From the NCBI GenBank assembly GCA_014240255.1, contig JAAZXG010000008.1, forward strand, positions 1-40,634: a stretch of DNA of 40,634 nucleotides, written 5' to 3'. A program made the translations under genes and the position numbers. How positions within the stretch are numbered: position 1 is the first letter of the stretch; each line of letters opens with the position of its first letter. This stretch comes from Methanobacteriota archaeon (lineage in GTDB: Archaea > Thermoplasmatota > Poseidoniia > MGIII > CG-Epi1). Below, one piece after another: positions 8,236-18,095 of the stretch. The notes under the pieces are model-generated. The model saw only the letters and a list, made by a program, of their open reading frames with translations. It did no database searches and had not been told where the DNA came from.

Positions 8236-11106
8236 GTGGATATGATAGAGCGTTACGCGCGACTCCCCATCGAGAGTCCAAGGCAAATTGTGGTCATTGT
8301 AGCGCTTTTGACACTAGTATTATCTCCATTTTTACTGCAAGTGGAATTTGCAACAGATGTCGATGCCTTTCTTCCTCAATCTTCTGAAGTTGAAACATAT
8401 GATAAGATTAGTGAGGATTTTGGTAGCGATTCAAGTGTTGTTAATTTGTATTTGACTTCTGTGACTAATCAGAATATTTTGACAATAGATAATTTAGAAG
8501 ATATTTTAGATTTACATAACCAGTGTTCAAAAACCGAGGGTGTTAAGGATGTACTTTCTGTTGCAGATTTCTTTGATTCTGCTTTAAAAGATTCAGATAT
8601 GTCTCTAGCTAAAGTAAAAGAATCTGATAATCCATGGCAATTAGTTTATGATTCAATTTCTTCGGCTGGAGGAGGAAATTATTCTTGGAATGAAGTTGAT
8701 TTTGTTACTGATGTATTAGTTAATAAGGACTTAAATCTAAATCCATTTCTGCAATCTGGAGATTCTTTGCGTTCAGCTCCGCTTTCAAATTCGACAATAA
8801 TAATGATTAATCTAGAACCTGATTTGACTACCGAGCAAAAGAAAGAAGTAGGCCAGAAAATAAGATTATTAGCACAGATTCATAACAAAGAATCAGGTAG
8901 TGAGGTTCATGCAGAAACGTTTTCAGTTGATCTGCTAGCTTATGATGTTGATCAATCAACACAAGAAACTAACTTACGCATGGCAATAGGCATGCTTGTA
9001 GTAACTACGATTTTACTTTGGTTATCTTTCAGACATTGGAGTTATGTTGTATTGCCATTAATTACTTTAATTATTTCAGTCTTTTGGACATTTGCTTTTG
9101 CAGGTATTCTTGGAATAAAATTAACTGCATTAGCAGTTGCTGTGATTCCATTGGTTGTTGGCTTAGGAATTGATTTTGCAGTACATATTAGTCGCAGATA
9201 CCAAGAAGGTCTCAAAGCAGGAAATACCGTTGAAGAATCATTGTTGGATGCACAAATGCATACTGGTCAGGCCCTTTCACTAGCAATGATGACAACCGTT
9301 ATTGCTTTTCTTTCAGGCATTAGTGCAGGTGTAGGTCCCGTTAGAGACTTTAGCATATTGTGTGCAATTGGAATTTTTATATCTTTTATGCTAACTTTAT
9401 TCTTTTACACCTCTCTTAGATATATTCTTGATTCTGATTCTGAAGATACTCTAACTACTGTTAAAGATTCAGAAATTGTCGAGTCTTTTATATCGACAAC
9501 TTCCGAAATGGTTGATAGAAATCCACTAGCAATAGTTTCAACAGTTATTATAATCACATTAATCGCAGCTTTTTATGGTTCCCAAGTAGATACCTCGTTC
9601 GGTTTGGATGATTTTGTTTCAGATGATTTAGAAATAATGGTGACTGCACATCACATAGATTCAGATTTTAGAGGTGCGAGTTATTCTCAATCTCAAATAC
9701 TGATTGAAGGTCCAATCGCAACAACTGATTTTTTGAATAGTTCTTATCAATTACAATATGGTGAGCAAGGTACTGATAATGATGGTCTCAATGGAGATAG
9801 ATATGTTATCACTGTAGGATCAAGTGCACGTGTAGAGTCAGTTCATGAGATTATACAATCAGCTATAGACTCTGAAGATTATAATATTGGTCAGGGGAAT
9901 AATTCTACACATGAATGGATTGTAACTAATAAGTATGTTACAGTACCTAATGATAATTTAGATATAAGTTGGGATACTCAACCATCTATCTCTTCATCAT
10001 CTTTAAAAGTTAATATTTCCTGGTATGATAAAAGTAACAGGTTAATTGAGTGGGAAATAGTTGAAAATCCGTTGCTTGATTCTGATTTATCCTCACGTTC
10101 CGAAGCATCAGTTACTGTGCCTTCCGATGCTTTCAGTTCACGGATTAAATTCTCATATTATAAAGATACTTCTCAGAGTTCTATGATTGAAAATATTGAG
10201 GTGCATGATTCGGATAAATATATATATGTTCAATCTTTACAGAATGCTTTTAATTTAACATATCAATCAAAACCTTTTAGTCAAACTACTGATAAAGACA
10301 TCAATAATCTTTTTGATTATCTCTATCAACGTGATTTAGATATTTCAGATACATTTACTCAAGAGACTTATTCTGAAGGCATAAAACATGTACTACATAG
10401 AAATGTAGATGGTGAGTATATTTCTTCAGTAGTAAGGGTGTATATTGGACCCAATAGTAATTATGAGTTAAACAATGATGGCCTTGAGTATATGAGGGCT
10501 GAATTAAAAGACGATATTCCCACTTTGTTATCTTCAGAAAAATATACAGTAAGTATAACTGGCGGGCATGTTCTTACGAGTGTTACAGTTAATGAAATTC
10601 AAACCACACAGTTAAGTTCAACTTTAGTTTCAATTATTCTCGCAGCTATTGTTTTGACTATAGTTTATCGAAGTCTTGAGTTTGGATTAATAGCTATTTT
10701 ACCGACTATCTTAGCTACAACTTGGATCATGGCTACAATGTGGGCGTTTGACATAACTCTTAATGTTTTGACTGTAATGGTAACTGCCTTAACTGTAGGA
10801 TTAGGTATTGATTATGCAATACATATTATTGAAAGATATAGAGAGGAAATGGAGCATAAAAGCGAGAGTCAAGCGATTGAAGCTACTATTAAGTTTACAG
10901 GTTCAGCTATTTTGATATCAGGACTTACCACAATTTGTGGTTTTGGAGTTCTATTATTATCGCCAATGCCGTTAGTTAGTAATTTTGGAATAATAACTGC
11001 AGCAACTATACTTTATTCTATCATAATTGCTATATTTGTTCTTCCAAGTATGATATGGACTTCTAATCGTATTAAGGAATGGTACTCTAGTCAAATCTTA
11101 GACTAA
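8236..11106 (+). CDS. RND superfamily (MMPL/HpnN-like) lipid or solute transporter
   Basis: 956 aa; two repeats with TM1, large ectodomain and 5-TM bundle; RND motifs 'VVGLGIDFAVHISRRYQEG' and 'TVGLGIDYAIHIIERYREE'. Confidence 0.88.
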   Translation: MDMIERYARLPIESPRQIVVIVALLTLVLSPFLLQVEFATDVDAFLPQSSEVETYDKISEDFGSDSSVVNLYLTSVTNQNILTIDNLEDILDLHNQCSKTEGVKDVLSVADFFDSALKDSDMSLAKVKESDNPWQLVYDSISSAGGGNYSWNEVDFVTDVLVNKDLNLNPFLQSGDSLRSAPLSNSTIIMINLEPDLTTEQKKEVGQKIRLLAQIHNKESGSEVHAETFSVDLLAYDVDQSTQETNLRMAIGMLVVTTILLWLSFRHWSYVVLPLITLIISVFWTFAFAGILGIKLTALAVAVIPLVVGLGIDFAVHISRRYQEGLKAGNTVEESLLDAQMHTGQALSLAMMTTVIAFLSGISAGVGPVRDFSILCAIGIFISFMLTLFFYTSLRYILDSDSEDTLTTVKDSEIVESFISTTSEMVDRNPLAIVSTVIIITLIAAFYGSQVDTSFGLDDFVSDDLEIMVTAHHIDSDFRGASYSQSQILIEGPIATTDFLNSSYQLQYGEQGTDNDGLNGDRYVITVGSSARVESVHEIIQSAIDSEDYNIGQGNNSTHEWIVTNKYVTVPNDNLDISWDTQPSISSSSLKVNISWYDKSNRLIEWEIVENPLLDSDLSSRSEASVTVPSDAFSSRIKFSYYKDTSQSSMIENIEVHDSDKYIYVQSLQNAFNLTYQSKPFSQTTDKDINNLFDYLYQRDLDISDTFTQETYSEGIKHVLHRNVDGEYISSVVRVYIGPNSNYELNNDGLEYMRAELKDDIPTLLSSEKYTVSITGGHVLTSVTVNEIQTTQLSSTLVSIILAAIVLTIVYRSLEFGLIAILPTILATTWIMATMWAFDITLNVLTVMVTALTVGLGIDYAIHIIERYREEMEHKSESQAIEATIKFTGSAILISGLTTICGFGVLLLSPMPLVSNFGIITAATILYSIIIAIFVLPSMIWTSNRIKEWYSSQILD

Positions 11107-12198
11107 TCTTTTACGTTTACGTCGTTTTTCCCAAAGTTCTCTTGCCAATTGCCTCATATCTTCAACTGAATCAGATTCATCTACAATTTCAGCTCCTAGC
11201 AATGTTTCTACAGCATCTTCTAAAGTTATGATTCCTTGAGTAGTGCCGTACTCATCAACGACTAAGAAAACATGTTCTTTTTTCTTTAAAAATTCTTCAA
11301 GTAAAGTAGCTACTGAATCTTCAGGGCTAACGGTTGATAGTTCCGCAGCTAGTTCCTCCATTTTAACATTAGACTCTCCATCACTATTCATTTCTAGAAT
11401 TTTACTTCTAAAAACAACGCCGATAATATCGTCTAAATCATTATCGACAATAGGAATTCTAGAAAATGGGATTGGTGAGTTTTTTTGAATTACTTCTTCT
11501 ATAGTTTCAGACTTATGAAAAGTCATCATAACCGTACTAGGTGTCATTACATCTTCAGCTAGAATTTTATCTAATGTAAGTAAATTTTTGATGACTTGTG
11601 TTTCTTGCTTTTCAAGAGCACCTTGTGTTTCTCCAATCTCAGCTACAGCAATCATTTCTTCACGTGTCATTTCTTTTTGATCTTCATTTCCATCTGAGAT
11701 AATCCTTGAAAAATAGTTTAGTACTACTACTATTGGCCATGTAATCCAAATTAGTAATTCAAGTAAATATGCTGCGCTTGGGGCCATTCTCTTCCAATAA
11801 ATCGCACCTAGTGTCTTTGGTATTATTTCTGAAAATACTAAAATTAGAATAGTAAGTAGGATTGATGCAACAGTAAACCATTCATTTCCCAGTTTGTGAA
11901 ATTCTGAACCGATACCTGCAGCACCGATTGTATGTGAAACTGTATTCAAGGTTAAAATGGCCGCAAGCGATTGATCAATATCGCCTTTAAGTTTCTTAAG
12001 TAAATCTCCACTACTATTTTCATTTTTCTTTAATATTTCAATATATGACCAAGTTACAGAGAGAATAATGGCTTCAAGTAGCGAACAAATAAAAGAAATA
12101 CCTAATGCTAGAAATAGGAAAAGAATAATCCGTCCCCATTCTAACTCTTCATTATTTAAATCATTACTGATTGTTGTAAATATAGTTAATAGATTCAC
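11098..12198 (-). CDS. CNNM/CorB-type (DUF21 + CBS pair) transporter; GTG start preceded by strong Shine-Dalgarno GAGGAGG
   Basis: DUF21 TM region '[19 protein letters not shown]', '[20 protein letters not shown]', CBS '[27 protein letters not shown]'. Confidence 0.9.
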   Translation of the reverse strand: MNLLTIFTTISNDLNNEELEWGRIILFLFLALGISFICSLLEAIILSVTWSYIEILKKNENSSGDLLKKLKGDIDQSLAAILTLNTVSHTIGAAGIGSEFHKLGNEWFTVASILLTILILVFSEIIPKTLGAIYWKRMAPSAAYLLELLIWITWPIVVVLNYFSRIISDGNEDQKEMTREEMIAVAEIGETQGALEKQETQVIKNLLTLDKILAEDVMTPSTVMMTFHKSETIEEVIQKNSPIPFSRIPIVDNDLDDIIGVVFRSKILEMNSDGESNVKMEELAAELSTVSPEDSVATLLEEFLKKKEHVFLVVDEYGTTQGIITLEDAVETLLGAEIVDESDSVEDMRQLARELWEKRRKRKRLV

Positions 12199-12403
12199 TA
12201 GCTTATTTTCCTCCTCTAGAGTGAAAAGACACTATATTTGCGTATTCTCCAAAAATGTCATTGATACTATTCAAGAGTTAGAAACCTCTGACATGATTTG
12301 CCCTACTGGGCCTCAGATTCATATTAAGTCATATAAAGTTCCTTATTTGTATCTTTCTATTTTTTGCCACAATCATTATAACCACGTCTTTTACCTCGCA
12401 AGC

Positions 12404-12553
12404 ATGGCACGTTTTCCTGAAGCTGAAGCACGAATGTTCAACAAGAAAATTTGTATGCAATGTAATGCAGTCAATGCATGGAAGGCAGTAAAGTGTCGTA
12501 AGTGTAATTATAAAGGTCTAAGACCAAAGGCCAAAGAACAGCGCGGTAAGTGA
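12404..12553 (+). CDS. rpl40e: 50S ribosomal protein L40e (eL40); true start inside the longer ORF 12068..12553
   Basis: '[49 protein letters not shown]', 49 aa with zinc CxxC pairs. Confidence 0.95.
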   Translation: MARFPEAEARMFNKKICMQCNAVNAWKAVKCRKCNYKGLRPKAKEQRGK

Positions 12554-12554
12554 T

Positions 12555-13232
12555 TTATTCTAATATTCGAGTACCCTTTTCGCTACCAATTATTACTTTT
12601 GTAGCCATATTTAGAAATAATCCCGTATCTTTTACGCCTTTAATACCAAGTAGGTTCTTATTTAAATTTACAGGATTCTTAATTCCTTCAGAAAATATAA
12701 GATGATAAATATAATTTCCATTATCTGTGATAAATGGTTTATTATTTTCTTCAAACCTTAATTCAACTTCACATCCTAATTTTTCAATAATAGTTCCAGT
12801 TTTTTCATAATTAGCAATATCTACTTCTACCGGGAGTGGACATTTTCCCAAAATTTCAACCATTTTAGTTTCATCCACAATAATAATTAATTCCTTTGCT
12901 TTAATCTCTACTTTTTTTTCTCGCAAAAGAGCTCCACCTAGCCCCTTAATCATGGATTTATTTGGTGAAACTTCATCAGCCCCATCAATTGCAATATCAA
13001 TGGTTTCATATTCATCTATTTCCACTAATTCTATTCCTAATTTTTTTGCTTGTTCTTCTGTAGCAATCGAAGTAGGCATTCCTTTTATTTGGAAATCTTT
13101 CGATAATTTTTTTCCTAAAAGATCAACTGCAATCTTAGCGGTTGATCCAGTTCCCAGGCCAACTATCATTCCATTCTTAACAAATTCAATGGCTTCTTGG
13201 GCTGCATTTTCTTTTGATATATTTTGTATCAA
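12555..13232 (-). CDS. rpiA: Ribose-5-phosphate isomerase A
   Basis: 'MIVGLGTGSTAKIAVDLLG', 'DIAIDGADEVSPNKSMIKGLGGALLREKKVE'. Confidence 0.96.
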   Translation of the reverse strand: MIQNISKENAAQEAIEFVKNGMIVGLGTGSTAKIAVDLLGKKLSKDFQIKGMPTSIATEEQAKKLGIELVEIDEYETIDIAIDGADEVSPNKSMIKGLGGALLREKKVEIKAKELIIIVDETKMVEILGKCPLPVEVDIANYEKTGTIIEKLGCEVELRFEENNKPFITDNGNYIYHLIFSEGIKNPVNLNKNLLGIKGVKDTGLFLNMATKVIIGSEKGTRILE

Positions 13233-14431
13233 TAGTAAAGTCCGCCTTCAGGTTCTGAGATTTCAGCATCATTTAGGCGGTTTAGTACTTTTTCTAGTGC
13301 ATTGGAGAAGTCTTTTGAATTGACTTTAGGTCTTTTGTCATGAATAGCATTCATTCCAGCTTCTACACACAGTGCACGCAGATCAGCTCCAGAAAATCCT
13401 TCTGTATCTTCTGATAGTTTCTTATAATTGACACCTCTCTGAATAGACATATTACTGGCATGTATTTTGATAATCTTTAATCGGGCTTCTTCTTCTGGCA
13501 GAGGGATTTTTATTATTCTATCAAATCGTCCAGGCCTTAGCAATGCCTCATCTAGGATATCGGGTCTGTTCGAAGCTGCCATGATTGATACATTTCCTCG
13601 TGGAGTAAATCCGTCTAATTCTCCTAATAATTGCATTAATGTTCGTTGAACCTCTCTGTCACCAGTAGTACCTACATCCATTCTCTTAGCACCAACTGCA
13701 TCTAATTCATCAATAAAAATAATACTAGGTGCTTTTTCTTGAGCTAATTGAAATAGTTCTCTAACTAATCTAGCACCTTCACCTATGTATTTTTGAACTA
13801 ATTCACTTCCTATTAATCTTATAAATGTTGCATTTGTAGCGTTAGCAACGGCTTTAGCCATTAGAGTTTTTCCAGTTCCAGGTTGACCAACAAGTAAAAC
13901 ACCTTTTGGAGGTTCAATACCAACATTTGTAAATCTTTCAGGATACAGCATTGGTAGTTCAATAGTACTTCTTAATTCATCTAATTCATTAGTTAATCCA
14001 CCAATATCCTTGTATGTTTCAGTTGGTTTACTTTCAACTTCAGCACCCATTACCAATGGATCTTTAGTTGAGGGTAGTGTTTCTAGAACTGCTAATGTCT
14101 GTCTATGTAGTGCGACTCTTTCTCCAACGTCTAAGTTTTCTTTATCTATTCCTTCAGATATATGAACAACAAAGTCTGGTCCACTACTTGATTTGATACT
14201 AACACGGCCATCTTCTAGCACGTCAGTAACAGTTCCAATGACCTGTGGTGGAGCTCTTAGTCTAGCTAGTTCACCTTTCAAATGTGCATTCTCTCGTTTC
14301 ATTCGAGAGACATCAGTCTCAAGTTGCCTTTTCTCAGCTTCAAATCGTTCAGTTTCTTCTATGAGCCACTTATTCCAATCTTCGCCTTTCTCAGGTGCCG
14401 AAACGTCACCTTCACTTTCTTCGGGTGCCAC
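13229..14431 (-). CDS. pan: Proteasome-activating nucleotidase (PAN)
   Basis: N-terminal coiled coil, OB region, AAA motifs 'LLVGQPGTGKTLMAKAVA', 'IIFIDELDAVGAKR'; C-terminal HbYX (LYY). Confidence 0.96.
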   Translation of the reverse strand: MAPEESEGDVSAPEKGEDWNKWLIEETERFEAEKRQLETDVSRMKRENAHLKGELARLRAPPQVIGTVTDVLEDGRVSIKSSSGPDFVVHISEGIDKENLDVGERVALHRQTLAVLETLPSTKDPLVMGAEVESKPTETYKDIGGLTNELDELRSTIELPMLYPERFTNVGIEPPKGVLLVGQPGTGKTLMAKAVANATNATFIRLIGSELVQKYIGEGARLVRELFQLAQEKAPSIIFIDELDAVGAKRMDVGTTGDREVQRTLMQLLGELDGFTPRGNVSIMAASNRPDILDEALLRPGRFDRIIKIPLPEEEARLKIIKIHASNMSIQRGVNYKKLSEDTEGFSGADLRALCVEAGMNAIHDKRPKVNSKDFSNALEKVLNRLNDAEISEPEGGLYY

Positions 14432-14460
14432 TTATAATCACTAAACATTTAATTGGCTTA

Positions 14461-14470
14461 GATATATATC
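14461..14470. promoter_or_regulatory. Palindromic TATA-like element between divergent pan and mbf1
   Basis: GATATATATC is its own reverse complement; about 15-25 nt from the mbf1 ATG and 30-39 nt from the pan ATG; intergenic region only 54 bp. Confidence 0.45.
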
Positions 14471-14485
14471 ATTTTGTGATTTAAA

Positions 14486-14971
14486 ATGATTTGTGAAATG
14501 TGTGGAGCGGAATCGCAAGCTATTGAACCTAGAAAAATTTCAGGCTCAGTATTACAATTATGTAGTAATTGTGCAGGTTTAGGTGAAGAACCAACCTATC
14601 GAGAATCTATAGGGCATAGGGCATATGTTGCTCAAACACTGGAAAAGAGGCAACAAAAGACTAGATACAAAGAAATTGAAACTGATGAGGTTTTAATTGG
14701 AAATTTGGGAAGTGTTGTACGAAAAGCTCGTGAGAGAATGAACTTAGATCATGCCACTTTAGCCAGTAAAATTTCTGAGAAGAAATCGATTCTAACATCC
14801 GTTGAAGCAGGTAATATGAGTCCGAATGAAAAGCTTACAAAGAAACTTGAGAATTTTTTAAAAATTAAGCTAACAGAGAAGGTTGAAGCTGTAGAAGTAA
14901 GTACTTCTAAATCTTCTGGAGAGTCACTAACTATGGGTGATTTAATCAAGCAAGCTATGGAAAAAGATTAG
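14486..14971 (+). CDS. mbf1: Multiprotein bridging factor 1-like (zinc ribbon + HTH_3)
   Basis: 'MICEMCGAESQ...LCSNCAGLG' zinc ribbon; HTH 'RKARERMNLDHATLASKISEKKSILTSVEAGNMSPNEKLTKKLENFLKIKL'. Confidence 0.9.
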   Translation: MICEMCGAESQAIEPRKISGSVLQLCSNCAGLGEEPTYRESIGHRAYVAQTLEKRQQKTRYKEIETDEVLIGNLGSVVRKARERMNLDHATLASKISEKKSILTSVEAGNMSPNEKLTKKLENFLKIKLTEKVEAVEVSTSKSSGESLTMGDLIKQAMEKD

Positions 14972-15022
14972 TAATTATAGTACACATAATCTTTTTGTAG
15001 TAACTTTCAAACTAATTATCAC

Positions 15023-15925
15023 ATGGGTCTACTTGGTCGGCAGTTCAGTATGGAGCGTTCAACCGAGGATTCATTACTTTTAGTTTTTTCAACATTGACA
15101 TTTACAATTTCACTATTTTGTGGTTATGTTGAATCGGGAATTGGTCGAGTTATTTCATTACCTTTATTTGGTATCGAATTCCATTTAATATCTACACCTA
15201 TTTGGTTATTGTCAGGTATTTTGTGCCTAATTTGTCTTCAACAATTGTTCTACAAGATATGGACTCATGGTGTTTGGTTAATTGGTGTTTACTGGCTTAC
15301 TGCATTTGGAACTATAATTTTATTTATAATGTTTGATCAAGGATATATTTGGTTTATTGTAAGTTTAATTCTAATTTTCTTAGCTATATTTTTAATGTAC
15401 TGGATGATTTTAGAAATATATGGTCTAAGATACAATATCATCGGGCAAGTTCCAGAAGCAGATAGATCTATTAGTTTAACTGATTGGTTACTTTCCGTTC
15501 CCTCATTCTTTATTTTCACATTTATTAGCTATTATTATTATTCTAAAATGTATCTGGAAGAAGAAGGTTGGTTTACCTTTGGCCATGCTTCAGAAGGGTA
15601 TATCTTATTTCAATTTGGTGTATTTTTATCAGGTATGTACATACTATATGTACCTCAGACATTGCTCGGAGATTATTTAGAATTTAGTGATTTAGATATT
15701 AATACAAGTTATAATGTAGATAAAAATAAGGTTGAACAAAGATTAATAGATTATTCAAAGAATTATGATGAAGGTAAGATCCAAGCAACTTTAGTTGATT
15801 TATATCGTATGGCTGATGAAGATCCTGAAGCTTGGTCCAAACTTGGTGAATTCTATACAGATTGGAGTGTTGAAGAAGTCAAGTTGTTCATTACTAAGTT
15901 GGAGACTTTAGCTTCAGAAAAATAA
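15023..15925 (+). CDS. Polytopic membrane protein of unknown function with C-terminal soluble domain
   Basis: 300 aa, about six hydrophobic segments then about 80 aa hydrophilic helical tail; no family recognised. Confidence 0.75.
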   Translation: MGLLGRQFSMERSTEDSLLLVFSTLTFTISLFCGYVESGIGRVISLPLFGIEFHLISTPIWLLSGILCLICLQQLFYKIWTHGVWLIGVYWLTAFGTIILFIMFDQGYIWFIVSLILIFLAIFLMYWMILEIYGLRYNIIGQVPEADRSISLTDWLLSVPSFFIFTFISYYYYSKMYLEEEGWFTFGHASEGYILFQFGVFLSGMYILYVPQTLLGDYLEFSDLDINTSYNVDKNKVEQRLIDYSKNYDEGKIQATLVDLYRMADEDPEAWSKLGEFYTDWSVEEVKLFITKLETLASEK

Positions 15926-15973
15926 TAATAATCTAACAACAAAGGTTATATACAATTTTTTTGATTAGATTTG

Positions 15974-15992
15974 TGTTTCATTGTATGAAACA
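15974..15992. promoter_or_regulatory. Inverted repeat TGTTTCA-ttgta-TGAAACA downstream of TATA-like TTATATAC
   Basis: Perfect 7-bp arms, 5-nt spacer, about 20 nt after TATA-like element at ~15945-15955. Confidence 0.5.
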
Positions 15993-16024
15993 AGAACTCA
16001 TTGACCGGTAATGGGAGAAAAATC

Positions 16025-17986
16025 ATGAGCAACAACCTACCCGAATGGACAGCACAGGCCCTAGTAGCCTCAGGAGCAGTTTTTCTGCTTGTATCAGCAT
16101 ATGTTATGGGAGTAATAGTTCCGAATGGCCTCCTTGCACCTAATGATTTTGATGTCGATTATTATTTTGAAGGTGACATTCAAACTTTTGATTTAGATCC
16201 AGATAACGGTACTGGTGTTTTTGTTGATAATGTAGGTAGTGGTTCGTATGACCCTACTAAAGCCAAAGTTGGCGGTGGTGCAACACTTAATATTGTAGGT
16301 ACTCCTGATGGTGATGATTATACGATTCTCACACAGAATTTTAGTTTAACTTCTAATGGTATTGATGGAGACGGTACTTGGTTAGGTACTATATCTGATA
16401 CTAGTGATAATCCAGCTTCTTTAAACAGGGAAAATTATGAAGTTGATGGTAAACAAGGTGCTTGGACACCAACAAATCTCCCAGAAGCTGGGGAGACTTA
16501 TGAATTTCCAAATCCAGTTAATAGCGCTTATACTGACAATTTTACGTGTGCAAATAAAAGAACTTTAGATGATGTAGAAGTAATGACTTGTACTGCTCAA
16601 TCTGGTGAAGACGAAAGGATGGTATTTGTACCAGGTGAAGGTAGTGATTTGAAATTATTACAAAGTACATTTGAGGGCTATAATTCCTTAGGTGGTCCTG
16701 GTGTAGCTCCAATGTGGTTTTCTTATAAATCTGAACAAATAGTAGGTACTGAATTGGGAGGCGTGATAGATAGAGTTTACAATGTTACAGTTTACATGCA
16801 AGTTCCAACCTTATTGTACTTAGAAAATGATTTTAACTTTACAACATATTATGAAGGTCGAATTGGAAACTTGAATACATGGACTTTTCAAACTGCCTAT
16901 TTTGATGCAACAGGGCTTAGAGCAGGTTGTGTAATTAAGAATAATTCAACAGACAGTCACATAAATGTACTTGGTTATCTTAGGACTTTTGAAGTGAAAT
17001 ATGAGAATGGAACAGCTTTGGACGTAGATTATGGAACTCAAAGTTCAGATGGGTGCTGGGACTCATCAGAATCTGATAATTATCAGCAAGAATTAGTGAA
17101 TGTTACCTATGATGTCAATCGAAAAACTGTTCAATATGCTAACGGTACAACAGCTACTGAAGAAGGTGGAGATGGTTTCAATTTCTTTTCACCAACATGT
17201 GATACAATAAGTGTTGTTTCAAAAGAATGCTGGGTTCCTGCAGCTAATGCATCGTGGCCTAACGCAATGTATGGCGCACACATGCAAAATTATACTTTCA
17301 TAGAAGAGACCAATGTTAATGGAAGCTTAGCTTACCATTTTAGAGCTAATGAGACTAATATTCATGGAAACTCAGGTTCATTGTATCATGACCTTCTTGG
17401 GAATTTAGATATGGATTATTATGAAGATGTTTGGATTGATCCAGTTACTGGAACTATATTGAATCAAAAGTATGATATTCAGATAAAAATACCGCTAATA
17501 ATAGAGTCTATGGGGGGCCTTACATTGAGAGATATAGTCGCTAATTATACACAAGAATCAATAGATGAGGGTGTATCTTCAGCTAAAAGACAAGCTCTTG
17601 CACAATATTATCAAGAACATGAAGTTGCAGTTCTAACCTTGAATGGAGCTTATACTGATAAAACAGTAGACGGCCAAATAGAGGCTGAACAAGATAAAGT
17701 GAGTAGCTATAAATTAGGGACAAAGACCTTACCTTCAATTCTGATTGGAACTTCGATTATTTCGTTAGCAGCTGGTTTCTATGTATATTATCAAAATGGT
17801 GGTGCAATGAATTCAGTGGGCGGTAGTTTGGAAGATTCTTCAGAGAGTTCTACCTCAGTTACAGACGAATCAGAAAATGATGTTCCTAATGACGAAGAAA
17901 TTCCTGAGTCTAATTCTGACTTTAAAGAGTCTGAAAGAAGCGAAGCTGCAATTCTTGAAGATGATGATTCATCAGAAGAAAATTAA
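16025..17986 (+). CDS. Large surface protein, possible DUF3068/PorA-like ectodomain, flanked by N- and C-terminal TMs with acidic tail
   Basis: Likely start ATG 16025 (GGGAG upstream; track uses TTG 16001). N-term TM 'ALVASGAVFLLVSAYVMGVIV', 'EDVWIDPVTGTILNQKYDI', C-term TM 'SILIGTSIISLAAGFYVYY'. DUF3068 assignment tentative. Confidence 0.65.
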   Translation: MSNNLPEWTAQALVASGAVFLLVSAYVMGVIVPNGLLAPNDFDVDYYFEGDIQTFDLDPDNGTGVFVDNVGSGSYDPTKAKVGGGATLNIVGTPDGDDYTILTQNFSLTSNGIDGDGTWLGTISDTSDNPASLNRENYEVDGKQGAWTPTNLPEAGETYEFPNPVNSAYTDNFTCANKRTLDDVEVMTCTAQSGEDERMVFVPGEGSDLKLLQSTFEGYNSLGGPGVAPMWFSYKSEQIVGTELGGVIDRVYNVTVYMQVPTLLYLENDFNFTTYYEGRIGNLNTWTFQTAYFDATGLRAGCVIKNNSTDSHINVLGYLRTFEVKYENGTALDVDYGTQSSDGCWDSSESDNYQQELVNVTYDVNRKTVQYANGTTATEEGGDGFNFFSPTCDTISVVSKECWVPAANASWPNAMYGAHMQNYTFIEETNVNGSLAYHFRANETNIHGNSGSLYHDLLGNLDMDYYEDVWIDPVTGTILNQKYDIQIKIPLIIESMGGLTLRDIVANYTQESIDEGVSSAKRQALAQYYQEHEVAVLTLNGAYTDKTVDGQIEAEQDKVSSYKLGTKTLPSILIGTSIISLAAGFYVYYQNGGAMNSVGGSLEDSSESSTSVTDESENDVPNDEEIPESNSDFKESERSEAAILEDDDSSEEN

Positions 17987-18016
17987 GTTTTAACTCGAAT
18001 GTCTGAAGACTAAATA

Positions 18017-18032
18017 AATCCGGTTCCGGATT
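18017..18032. terminator. GC-rich hairpin AATCCGG-TT-CCGGATT between convergent genes
   Basis: Perfect 7-bp arms in an otherwise AT-rich intergenic region; function as a terminator is inference. Confidence 0.35.
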
Positions 18033-18095
18033 GCTTTAAGCTATTCACAGAGTTTCTTCGGCTTTGAGTTTTAGTAATTCTTTAGAACGAAAGAC

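Noticed and set aside
12068-12403. N-terminal 112 codons of ORF 12068..12553
   Set aside because: Overlaps CNNM antisense and the spacer; the real gene is L40e from ATG 12404, with TATA-like ATTATAA about 25 nt upstream.
12199-12403. Possible ncRNA (C/D box-like CTGA/ATGA motifs) in the CNNM-L40e spacer
   Set aside because: No convincing C/D box pair or guide architecture; region is a simple divergent promoter spacer.
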